Positions 21,513 through 32,200 of a stretch of 64,000 bases of DNA are shown here, one piece after another. The translations under genes were made by a program, and so were the position numbers. How positions within the stretch are numbered: the first letter of the stretch is position 1; each line of letters begins with the position of its first letter. The notes under the pieces were generated by a model that searched no databases, was not told the DNA's origin, and saw only the letters and a program-made list of their open reading frames with translations. The DNA is from Takakia lepidozioides (Eukaryota > Streptophyta > Takakiopsida > Takakiales > Takakiaceae): NCBI GenBank assembly GCA_030704615.1, contig CM060733.1, positions 45,942,001-46,006,000 on the forward strand, written 5' to 3'.

Positions 21513-24269
21513 ATGGTCAATTTCAAGGAGCCATTGGTTGTCTCGAGTCTGGAGGTTCGTGTCGATGAATCAACATTTGTGCAACCTGCGGGACCAGTGA
21601 ATGGGCGCCCCCTTTTCCTCAACAACATTGAACAAGTGCTGGCTTTTCCCGTGGAAACCGTGTATTTCTATGGTCCTAACCCCGACAAGAGTAATGAGAC
21701 AGTGGCCGAGGTGGTGAAGGAGGCACTAGGCAAAGTAAGATTCACCCAGAATTGTGCTTGCTTTCAGAGCCGAGGAGTCGTCAAAAAATTTCTGCTGCTT
21801 TAGCTTCGATTCTCCTTTTCGGGCCACTGTCACGAGATGTAAATAGAAGTCCACGCCATAAAATGTTGCTCATAGCCACGCAAAGTGAGCAGATCTACTC
21901 CTTACATGTGATATTATCTTGTGTACAATGGTGCGTACATACGTTGTATTATAGCAGTGACCCGAAGGGTCGACCTCTAGCGATTCCCAGCCTTCAAGTA
22001 AACGATCAAATAGTGGTCCAATTTGTTCCAATGTGCAACAGGCACTTGTCACCTACAATTTTGCAGCGGGCCGACTGAGATTGAATGAGGAGGAGGGCAG
22101 GCTTGAGATCGACTGCAATGGTGCTGGCGCCCAATTTGCTGCAGCCACTTGTGACCGAACGATTGCAGATCTTGGTGACTACTCACATCCCAACTCAATT
22201 TTCAGAAAGCTGGTGCTACAAGCGGCGAATTCCATCACCATCTCTGACATGCCCCTACTGTTGGTCCAGGTGATCTCTCTCTCTGTCTCTCTCTGTCTCT
22301 CTCGTTTTATTCCCTATGTTTCTGTCGAACCGGGCGTGGGGTCTATGCCCACAAGGCTACGGCAAACAAAGTGTTATGAGTACATTCTCTTTCTAGTTTT
22401 CCTTTTTTCCTGTTGCCAGTGTCTGTTTGTTGATTCCATTCTTCTATAAGCTCACTGGATTCTTGATATCTTTTCTTCCAGGGCCATCCTTTGATATATC
22501 CTGAACTGGTTCCTTCTTGCTATACGTTGTCCCATGGTCAGATTTTGAGTCTCATAAGCTCTGAGCTTTCCGCTGAGTTAACAAAGTATCCTTTCAATTC
22601 TGTGTTCCTTCTTTGTCTCGGATATGCTTGTCTGTTTTGATGTGTTGGTAGTACGCGTATGGGAAGTCATCTTGTATTTGAAGGCCTGTCGCATTCCACC
22701 TCTGCCCAGTGGACATCAATTTTCTTCTTTTTCACTGTCCTGGCAATGTGTCTGAGACTCACCCCAGCCCAAACTAACAATAAGAGGATTTTATCAAACA
22801 CTTGAAGGCTTTTAGTGAAGGTTTTAAACTCTGTTCCAGAGATCCTGGACGCCAATCAATAATGTGTATATAGATTCTTGTATTCTGATTAATTTCCGAA
22901 AGACTTGAAGGGAGGTTGGTTGCTTTTATGTGCTTGGATCGAGCTCAAGCATCTTGTAGAGCCAAAACACCAAGATCCATACAAGCATGTTGGACTGTAC
23001 TGTCTTTATAGCTCATACAGTCCATGTCCTACAGCTCTGATCATGCATTTCTCCAATGGAGGTGACAGCATGCATGGAACGCTCTCCCTGAAGATGACAA
23101 TCAAGATCATGGCTATCCTCATGCTGGCATATAAATCACAGATGCAGACTTCAAATAAGTAAGCTTGAAACATGCACCGTGGAGGGGAATTAACACACAG
23201 AACCTTTTCAAAGAAGGCCTGCAGACTGCAGTTCATGCCTTGAGCCATTTACCAGCCTTGCCGTCCAAAACTCGAGTCTTCAGCTTAAGTTCCATGTCTG
23301 TCAACTGGATGGCATGTCCTACCCCTTGTATGAGCATTGAGAAGACTTTGAACATTTGGGATCCTGGGACAGGTCACCAGATTCAAGTGCGGGGGATTCA
23401 CCGTTGGGTTTGGAATGAGCCATTTGTTGTGGGATGGCCCTGGAGCTATTGACTTCCTCACCAACTTGACATCATTTGCCAAAGGTGGGGAGCTGGTTTT
23501 GGTTCCCCAGCCTGACCGAACAATGTTGAAAGCACGCTCTCCACCCACCCCTGTCTATGACCACCCTGAGTTCTTCAAACTGAGTAACCTGCAGATGGAA
23601 AGTGGTGCTTTCAGAGACGAAGATTTCACCACCCTTACTACTCCAAGGAGCCATGTGACCAGAGTTTTCAACTTCTCAATTGAAGACCTTGAAGTCCTGA
23701 AGAAGAAAGCTCTTGCAGGAGATGGGAGTTTACGGAAGTGCAGCACCTTTGAGGCACTCTCTGCCCACTTGTGGCAAGCTCGAACCAAGTCAATTGTCGT
23801 ACATCCTGGCCCAACTGGACCCTCAAACTTGCTATTTTCTGTTGACATTCGAAAGCGTTTGATCCCCAATTTGCCAGAACATTTCTGTGGAAATGCCACG
23901 TGGTCAGCATGTGCCAGGGCGACAGCCCAGGAGCTTTGTGAGAAATCTCTCTGCTTTTGTGTGGAAAAAGTCCAAGATGCAATTGCAACAATAACAGACG
24001 ATTATGTGAGATCAGGTCTTGACTGGTGGGAGGTCTACCGCGGGTTTCCCGCACTTCCTGGTGCATTTTTCATCTCATCTTGGTCTAGAATGTCATTCCA
24101 CTCCATTGATTTTGGGTGGGGAAGGCCCCTCTATGCAGGTCCCCCTTGTTTGACAGTGGTAGACTTTGTCCTCATCCTTGCCAATGGTGCCCAAGACAAG
24201 GGCCTTCACATCATTATTGCATTGGAGGCGGAGCAGATGGCCAAGTTTGAGGATTTCATCAAAGTCTAG
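21513..24269 (+). CDS. BAHD acyltransferase, three exons, intact
   Basis: BAHD enzymes transfer an acyl group from acyl-CoA to an alcohol or amine in the cytosol, in phenolic, cutin/suberin and specialised metabolism. Exons: 21513-21734 (starts MVNFKEPLVVSS), 22042-22269 (starts ALVTYNFAAGRL, ends LLLVQ) and 23373-24269 (starts VTRFKCGGF). All junctions are GT-AG and phase 0. Intron 2 falls directly after Gln, at the conserved BAHD Q-intron position. The product is 448 aa, the usual length. The catalytic HxxxD motif is HLLWD at residues 167-171, and DFGWG is at 396-400. N-terminal sequence such as PLFLNNIEQVLAFPVETVYFY suggests the clade with omega-hydroxyacid/fatty-alcohol feruloyl transferases, but the substrate is not certain. 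Exon 3 and its flanks have an inverted copy at 3019-4599. The gene converges on VPS11 with under 700 bases between stop codons. Confidence 0.93.
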
Positions 24270-24884
24270 TTCCTTACAGATACATATTTCTTGAGACTGG
24301 AAAACTGTGCAGGGACAAACATACCTTTTCACATGTCGTAATCCTCCTGTGCAAACCTTTCTGTAGAAGGATCCTCAGCAACATGAGCTGGCTGTTATTC
24401 TATGTAAGTACATGAAAGATATCAGAACTTGTATAATTATATATGCCGATCTTTCTTTAAACTCGGATTTTTGGTGAGCTAAAAGACAACTACTGTCATG
24501 ATGAGAAACTAGACAATCTGCTACACGTTGCAGGTACTATGTAGAGGGCTCAGGTACTATGTAGAGGGCTCTAATTCGGCTCTGATATACTCTATCTCTG
24601 TATGTAGATATCCTTTTCTAGACCTCCTTGCGACTGCACTTGGCAGCTTGTCAAATATGCCTTCACACAACTGATGTATGAGAAATACTCAATCTTTGTC
24701 TGTAGATATCATTTTCTACACCTTTCAACTGCATTTGGCAGCTTGTCAAATATGCCTTCACACAAATGGTGTATGACAAATGCCCGATGCATGTGACGTT
24801 CCTGTGGAATGTGCCTGAATCATCAGGTTGATATTGTCCAGGTGAATTTTCTGCAAGATTTTTTTTAATTTGGGTTGTTGTCTT
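23298..24884 (+). repeat. Source segment of the inverted BAHD duplication
   Basis: This 1,587-bp block (end of intron 2, exon 3 and 3' flank of the BAHD gene) matches 3019-4599 in inverted orientation, about 20 kb away. The match starts within CTGTCAACTGG and stops after GGGTTGTTGTCTT. This copy has the full gene upstream and no disabling change, so it is most simply the source. The 3' flank also holds a 20-bp tandem repeat (AGGTACTATGTAGAGGGCTC twice, about 24531-24570) and a repeat of roughly 90 bp with the core GGCAGCTTGTCAAATATGCC (near 24641 and 24738); the latter repeat is present in both copies. Confidence 0.92.
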
Positions 24885-24960
24885 GTCAGAGGGTGTTTGT
24901 GGTTTGCCAAAGTCCAAAGAGCTTGTAAATTCAGATATGAACAAGTTGCCAAAGGTTACA

Positions 24961-27900
24961 TTACACACTGGTAGAAGTACTTGTCCTACCAAGAGTTCCC
25001 GGCGTCCCTCTCTGTGGGGCTTTGTTCAAGATGCCCCTACCAAAATACTCAGCAATCACTGAAAACCCATCCTCTGAATTGCGCAACAGCTGAAAGAATG
25101 TATCATGGTCATTCGCATTTGCCTCCAGGTTCCGCTTCAAGTCCAGCACATGTCGGTTGGCTGGAACGCAAACAGGGCACTCCTTTTCATTGTCTCCCAG
25201 ACAGCGCTGGTGGAATGAGTGCATGCATAGAAAGTGAACCGCAGGCAAATCAAGTGCAGATGTACACGCAGTGCATTTGCTAAGCTGAAAGATGCGAGCA
25301 TGCGACCGCAGCTCTTCAACCTCTGCACGCATAGTGGCTGTTTCCTCCTGCATTTTGGTCCAACTTCAATTCATTCAGAATTCAGACTATGCAGGTTTTC
25401 ATATTGCAAATCTAGTTAACAATAATCTCCATTCAAGGAACTCGGCTCTGAAGGCACGACAAGCTTGCGCACCTGATATTTCTCAATTGCTTTGCGATCC
25501 TCGTCAATCAACCGAGTCTCTTGCTGGAGCTGGCGGGCAACATACTCTTTCACCACTGACAGAGTGAGTGTGGGATTTTTTGCAAGCTTTTGAAGAGCAA
25601 TAAGAGGTGGAAGCAGATTGTCACGCTCTACATGAACAAGCACCTCCTTCACTTCCTTTGCACAGTTCTCGCCACGCTCCCCAAAATATGACAGCACATC
25701 ATTCCAAAGTGTTGAGTCGCCCCCTCGCCCCACATCTCCAAGCCGTTTGCAAGTTGATATAAGTCCATGGTAGTCACCATCCTTCATATAACATGCCAAG
25801 ACCTCTTTGTAGAGCTTCATTTTCTCATACAAAAACAGAAGCCCATTCTGAAACTTGTGCATTTGGCAGAGTACTAGGGCAAGATCCACATCATAAAGTG
25901 GGTGTTGCTCATGAGGACCCCAACCGTTTTTCAATAATGCTAATGCCTTGTTTAATCTCTCTGTCTGTTCTTGACTTGGTACTCTCTCTACTTTCTCAAC
26001 CTCCCCGGAGGGACTACTGCTTGATGCCATCTCTTTCTCCTTCTTACCCTTCCCTTTTAACACAAGACCACCAAGCTTCCCTACTACCTTGCTTACATGA
26101 CCACCAGCTGCCCTGACAAATGAGTCATGCTGGTGAGGATTGTCAATAAGGGTGTTGGAATCTGCGTCTCCATTTGAAGGAGAAGAATTGTCAAACTGAC
26201 CAGGCTGCTGAGAAAGTGGAGGAGTATGGAGGTCATCCGAAAGATAGAGCTCAAGAAGTGTGTTATGAAGTTCAATATGGTAGGGTGAGTCCTTTTGTGT
26301 TTCCACGTACTGTTCCAAGAAAATGATCAACCACTTAGGTTGATCAATGAAAACATGGACAAACTCGACCGGAGAGGGTAGGACGCTTGACAACAACCCA
26401 CCATTAGTCGCTCTTCCATTCTCTGCTATTTGGGTACCCAGGACTCCACTGCTAGTGCAAAGCCTCATGAGTGCCGCGGTTGTTTCAGCAGGTTTGTGTT
26501 CCACAAGCACCTTCCCATATTGCTTCAAAGTAACTGCTGATTCATATAGCGGGAGCCCAGTTATATATTGCAGAGCCTCCTCATAGCGCTTCAAATCTTC
26601 CAGCAAGATCTTCAAGTACCACTCATGCTGCCCCGCTCGCTTGGCAACGAATAGGGCGTGCTGATAGTACCCCGCAGCCCTGCACACCCGGACAGCTGTC
26701 TCCACGTCGAAACGAGGCTCTCCTTCTTTCCCTTCCTCTCCCTTGATAAACTCACCTAGCTTCACAACATCTTTCAGCTTTGTATAGCAATTAAGAAGTA
26801 GGGTGGTGTGGTCTGCAGTTGCCAGCCCCTTCTCATGTAATTTTTCCAAGTAATGTGTCAAATTATGTATGCGCTGCGCATCTAAGAATTTCTGGATCAC
26901 ATAGGAAGGTTCTAGCTGCCCAATTGTGCGTATGTACTGGGCCATGGCTTCATCGTAGTCCTGTTTACCATATAAATGGTCTCCATATTTTCGCATCACC
27001 TCCGCAGTTGCTGCTGCATCTGCTTGTTGGCTTTGCACCTGATTGCACGACCGGAGATCTTTTGTGAGTGGCACAAGTAGATGTGTACTCAACCATGAAG
27101 GTTCCTCATTCAGAACACTGCAAGGTTAGAAATTGCCAAATGACACCAGCACAATCATAAGGTAACAATTCCACTATTAGAATAATTTACTGACCAGATT
27201 GATGGCTATGGTGTAGAGGTTCTTCCGAAACAACATGTCCAGCTTGCTCCCCATGTCCTTCTCTACAATACACAGGATCTTTTGATCGCGTGTAAGTATC
27301 GTGATGGTGCCCCACTCACAAAGAATGTGTCCGACTTCTCCCACAGACGTACTGTAGGCAATGAGCTTGTTCTTTAAATCATAGATGTTGAAGACATTTT
27401 TGTCAGGCCGGCGGGGGTCAGCTGTGACTGCCAGTAAATAGCCACGGAACCAAGCAATAAAACGCTTCTCCCCTTCAAATGCCCAACAGGGTCCCCGGCC
27501 GTCCACTTCATAAAAATACACCGCTTCAGTCCGGCCCACCACAAGGTCCTGGCTCATGAACAACAAGGATTTTAGTGTTCAATCAGACACTCCCAACTAT
27601 GAGCTCTTGAAACTTTCAGAAAGAGATGACCTTCAACGGACAAGGTAAACAATAGACTCCAACTAAATGTTCTGTTATGCCCAAGAGAGTTTAGATCTAA
27701 CTGACCTCATTATCACTCATAGCAACACACTGTCCCTCAGCCCCAGGCTGGTCGAGCACATGTTTCTGAGGTGGCTGCTGGTGCATATCAAACAAGTTGA
27801 TTGAAGAGCTGGTCACTGCAAAGAGCTGGAGGGCTTGGCCTTCCACATGGAAACCCAGGCCTGTAACAGGGGATGCGGGTGTGTGGCTGTCAGCGGCAGG

Positions 27901-28777
27901 ATCCACGCTGAGTCTCAGTCTTGCCACTCGTTCCCGGGCAATGTCACCTCGTATGCCGTAGATGAAGCCGGTCTCAAGGCCAAGACACACTAACAATATC
28001 GGTGGGGCCTCCTCATATACCACGAAGGACGTTATCTATTGATGCATGCCAGTCACAAAGTGCACATCCATTGTTTATCATAATAGGTCTTGAAAACTAA
28101 CACTACAAACTCCTACTCATGCCCCATGACTGACTTCATTAGTTCAAAGATAGCACAATGTACATTGCTTGTCTCCTCTCCACCGTCCCAGCTGCCTCTC
28201 TGTCCATCACTTGTAGGGTATCTATCTCTCTCAAACTCTCTCCAGAACCCTCCCAACTTAGAGTGATCAAAATCAGATGAAGGCCATATGGAGATCCACA
28301 CCTGAGCTTCAGGGAACTTATTGGTGAAGACACGGAGAGAGCGGACACAGGCAGGCCCCGTGGTGCTAGAGCCCTCTGGCTGGATTTTATCAAGGTCCCA
28401 CATCTTAAGGGTCATACCGGACACCCTGGGGGATGGCGTCTCATCCTCTCCCACCGATATAAGCATATGCCGTTGCTGCACCCCCATATCGAAAATTCAA
28501 TTTAAGAATGCAAAGTGGTAGAGGAAACCGGGTAGAAGTCTGAAGTTTGCAAACTGACCTTGAGCTGCTGGATGTGATGAACCCGCACTGAGTGGGCCTG
28601 GAAGCTGTAATTGAGTTTGAGGCCGCGATCCAGCACATGCAGCATGGCGTCCTCGGCGCCCACCACAATCTGCCCACGGCCGCTGGTGCTGCACATCACC
28701 TTCTCCTTCAGCTCCTCCGCCACGGTGGTCCCTGCTGCCTTCTCCTCGAAAAACTGGAACTTTCGCCATTGATACAT
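24961..28777 (-). CDS. VPS11: VPS11, core subunit of HOPS/CORVET tethering complexes
   Basis: VPS11 is a class C vacuolar sorting protein, shared by the CORVET and HOPS complexes that tether endosomes and vacuoles before membrane fusion. Six exons on the minus strand: 28559-28777 (starts MYQWRKFQFFEEK), 28302-28475, 27706-28035, 27195-27548, 25473-27038 and 24961-25347. All junctions are GT-AG and phase 0, giving 1,009 aa. The N-terminal part is a beta-propeller (FQAHSVRVHHIQQL, GDIARER, VYFYEVDGRGPCWAFEGEK). The middle is an alpha-solenoid/clathrin repeat (MRKYGDHLYGKQDYDEAM, KFLDAQRIHNLTHYLEKLH). The end is a RING-H2 (CTACTSALDLPAVHFLCMHSFHQRC...CPVC). A Ser/Gly/Lys-rich insert after SDDLHTPPLS makes it somewhat longer than the roughly 930 aa usual in flowering plants. 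No defect seen. Confidence 0.96.
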
Positions 28778-30045
28778 TCCTAAAACTATCTCTCTCTCTA
28801 TCTCTCTCTCCCACAGTTTCACTCAAGCCCTCCTGTTACCGGTCCTTCCTGACCTGAACAACCCTCCATGTCTCCACTGCCATCGCCACCCCACCCTGTC
28901 TGCCTTGCCTTGGTTTTGGCAGTGTGGGCCAATCTGTGAGGGGCTAAGGAGGTGTGGAGGTAGGGCATGATCTGATCTGCTCTGCTCTATTGAGTATCCA
29001 CTGCTTCTTCTTCCTCTGCTTCTTCTTCTCACCCCTGCTTGCCTGCAAGCCCACACTAGGAATCAATTCCTTGCCGAATTACTACTTCTCCTCACTGGCG
29101 ATAGGCAGTGATAATAAGTCTCCAAAAAACAAAAATCTCAATTAGCAGGAGAGTAATTGGATATACTAGCCTGGTCTATTGTACCCCTATAGCGGTTCCG
29201 CATTTTCGGAATTTTTTAAATTTTGGTCAGACAATATGGGGCAAATGTGCCTAATTCTTCAAAATTCAACCAAAGTTTTCAAACCTTTCTCATGGTGTTT
29301 GTAATGGGAGGAAAATTTCATTGAACAAAAATCAATACACACATATGCGAGCGGAATAGTCTTCCTCCTACAAATCCCAATCTACCTACGAGAGCTCCTT
29401 AGATATTCTCATAACAATGAACCAGAAACATAGGATCTCTTAGTATTCTTATCAGTCCGTTATAGCAACGTCCCAGGTTACCTTTACAATTGTTCACCAT
29501 TTTCTTAGCATATGTACCAGTGTTACTCCGCCCACCATTCTTCTGATTTCTCTAGATAGACTTGCAAGAGGTAATTTTTTTGTCCGAGATAGATGAAGAG
29601 CTATGGATCGCTTTCTGAGTAATCAGCTTCGTGTCTTGGTTGGTAGGTCGGTTTCCCGTCCCCTCACTACTACGAGACCTCTGAGCCCGCGCATCGTTGG
29701 TTGTGTCGTGCACCTAAGCATCGTGCCACAACATACATCGCTGTCCACCACACAATCTAAGCACACAATCCTAGAAAGCTATACCACAATCGCCCCCCTA
29801 GCTGGTGGTTAGGTCCCTCTAACTCCAGATAGCTACAAGATGTAATAGCCACAGCCGTACTAAGTCCTCTATCATTGTCCCTATTGTACTCAAACTCTAT
29901 AGACCAAGAGGCCGGGTACAAGAGCAACCCCATCGTTACTTGTCGTCTTGCAATCTGTGAACTTGAGTCAGGATCTCGTGTGTTGGTCTCCTAGTAGCTT
30001 GGCCTTGCATTTCTTGTTAGTCTTCCATGGTTGTATCCACTCCCA
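28778..30045. other. VPS11 upstream region and edge of the transposon nest
   Basis: A CT-repeat tract at about 28787-28812 sits just upstream of the VPS11 start codon and is probably in its 5' leader, as is common in plants. I see no gene further on. The segment 29165-29350 is an inverted match to part of 37045-37200 (shared blocks GTATTGATTTTTGTTCAA and TTACAAACA.CATGAGAA), so it is a transposon end. From about 29400 to 30045 lies sequence downstream of the minus-strand gypsy integrase that may include LTR remains; I could not define an LTR. Confidence 0.45.
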
Positions 30046-31535
30046 CTATCCAATGCAATGCGGACATAACCAATCCTCATCAGGAACCATCTCAAGAGGT
30101 GGAGTCAAGCATCCCATATGCCAACCTCTAGAGCATTGATCACACACCAGCATGGTGGCTGCCCATCTAGCAGACCCACACAACATGCACCTCAAACTTG
30201 CAGGTACCACTGCCAGGTTTGGGTCAACCCTTCCATCAACATTTGGAAGGTGATATGGCGCACAATTACGCACATGGTCCTTCCAAATCATGTCATCCCG
30301 ACCCTCCAAGATCAGGACTCCTGAGGGCAACACCTCTCGAACCCTCAAAATAGTACGTCATGCAGTCACATCTAAGGTCGTAGGAGCAATCTGCTGCAGA
30401 TAAACATAGTCACCAGGGTTGAATCTCCGAACCCCAGGACGATAGCCCCCACCACGTATGGTAGCATACCTCAACGTATCACGATGTTGTGCAATGGCAA
30501 GGTTCTCGAAAGCCATGGGCATGACTTTCTTGAACAACTCTGCACGCTGCTCACATGCACGTGCCCACACGTCCGGATCGTCAAGGTTAAGAACTGTAGC
30601 AGCTTCTCTGCGAATGGATGTAGGCAAATCCGGCTCTCGGCCAAAGAGAAGAAAGTATGGTGAGAAGGAGGCAAGCGATGCTTGCTTGCTGAACCTACAG
30701 CCCATGGCTAACCAGGGTAACTGAAGGTCCCAATCTCCTAGGTGTCCCTTCTGCAAGCCATACTTGTGCAAACCCCTCTTTACTGTCTGAACAACTCTCT
30801 CTGCCAAGCCATCGGCCTCAGGATGATCCCGAGAAGTGGTGCGGTGGTCTATTAAGGCCTTGTCACACAAAGCCTGAAACTCCCCCAAGAACTCTCTCCT
30901 TTGGTCCGTGAGTACCTCAGCTGAAGCATCGAATCGGCTAAGCACACAATCTAAGAATGCATACGCAGCTCCCTCACTAGCCTTATCAGGCAATTGAACC
31001 AATTCAATCCACTTGGAGAAGTGCTCTACCATCACCAACACGTACTTTGTGGCGCATGGTCAGTGGCAACGGCCCTGCGAAGTCAAGACTCCACCTGTAG
31101 CCCAATCCCATGATCGGAAAATGGTGCAATTGTGGAGTAGGGGCGTTGAATGAAGCACGCACCCCGTCACACACCATGCACCTAGCCACAAATTGTTGCA
31201 CCTCTGTGTGCATACCACGCCACCAATACTGCCCCTGCAGTAGACTATGAGTGCGTCGCACCCCAAAATGCCCCAACTCCTCATGGGCATGTCGCACTAA
31301 CCGTGCCCGCTGTGTTGGGTGAGGCACAATCCTCACTCGACCATCCTCCCATACTCGGAGCAGGTGTGTCCCCTCCCACTTGAACCTCTTGGCTCGTTGT
31401 AGGATCCGATCCCTCTCCTTGGCAGTTACAGTGGCTGCAGTGTCTCCAGTGCGGAGGTAGTCCAACACAATTGAATCCTCGTGTATATCTTTGGCGCCAC
31501 CTTGCTCATTGCTGGCCTCAGGGTCCTCAGACACT
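30046..31535 (-). mobile_element. Ty3/gypsy integrase with a C-terminal PHD finger
   Basis: Reading on the minus strand: an H2C2 zinc module (HEELGHFGVRRTHSLLQGQYWW...CMVCD, near 31150-31290), the integrase core with Asp in LDFAGPLP, Asp in VLTDQRREF and Glu in DGLAERVVQ, then a GDYVYL linker, and finally a PHD finger of the C4HC3 type (CMLCGSARWA, CDQCSRGWHMGC, WLCPHC) ending near 30046. The core and the PHD share one frame, broken only by a TGA at 30358-30360 where CGA (Arg) is likely. One extra base near 31050 breaks the core. PHD fingers bind histone tails, so by analogy with chromoviral chromodomains this one could guide integration; that is inference. The 5' end of pol is missing: the copy stops at about 31535, where an oppositely oriented gypsy fragment begins. 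Confidence 0.88.
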
Positions 31536-32200
31536 TGACAAGATTTGGCTGTCCTCTGGAATTTATCAGTGACCAGGGAAGTCATTTCATTAATGAGACC
31601 ATTGAACTGTTGACCAAAGAGTTCATGATTGTGCATAGGAAGAGTACAACCTATTATCCACAGGGCAATGGGCAGGCAGAGGCCACCAACAAAATATTAT
31701 GCACTATATTAGCTAAGATAGTCAATGCGAACAGGACAGACTGGGATACAAAGCTGTTGACAGCTTTGTGGTTATACAAGACTTCGTACAAGGTCACCAC
31801 CAAGTATACACCATTCCCATTAGTTTATGGCATGAAAGCTTTACTTCCAGTGACATTATTTTTATCTACCTTGAGAACTGAATGGGGAAGGAGAATGGAA
31901 TTGGAGGATTCAATTAAAGTAAGGAAACATGAATTATATCCTGAAAGTATGTGCGGATGCAGCAGATAACATGACCAGAATTCAGATAAAGAGGAATGAT
32001 CAGTTTGATGAAGGTAAATTGAAGACTTTTACGATTTGGTACTATGGTTGCAGAAGAAGAGAAAGATTGAAGCTTCTAAGCTTAAATCACCGTGGAAAGG
32101 ACCTTATGTCATATAGAAGATGTATGATAACAACACAGTTATATTACAAACCATTAACAAAGATATGCTTGGTAGAGTAAATGCCAATAAGTTGAAGGGA
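31530..32200 (+). mobile_element. Second Ty3/gypsy integrase fragment
   Basis: The plus-strand frame shows RFGCPLEFISDQGSHFINE (second catalytic Asp), YYPQGNGQAEATNKIL (catalytic Glu) and WDTKLLTALWLYKTSYK, followed by TPFPLVYGMKALLPV. This is a plant gypsy integrase of a different kind from its minus-strand neighbour. It starts abruptly at about 31530, lacking the zinc module and the first Asp, so it was truncated or joined there. Beyond about 31910 the frame shifts, with recognisable integrase C-terminal sequence (YELESDNMTRIQIKRN-like) in another frame. Confidence 0.86.

Noticed and set aside
23165-23372. Open frame upstream of BAHD exon 3 as coding sequence
   Set aside because: The CAG acceptor at 23372 and the Gln-intron position show that this is the end of intron 2; the frame does not fit BAHD proteins.
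31481-31530. Extending the plus-strand integrase upstream to 31481
   Set aside because: The first 15 or so codons match nothing in integrases, and the same bases read well as the minus-strand element, so the true fragment begins near 31530.
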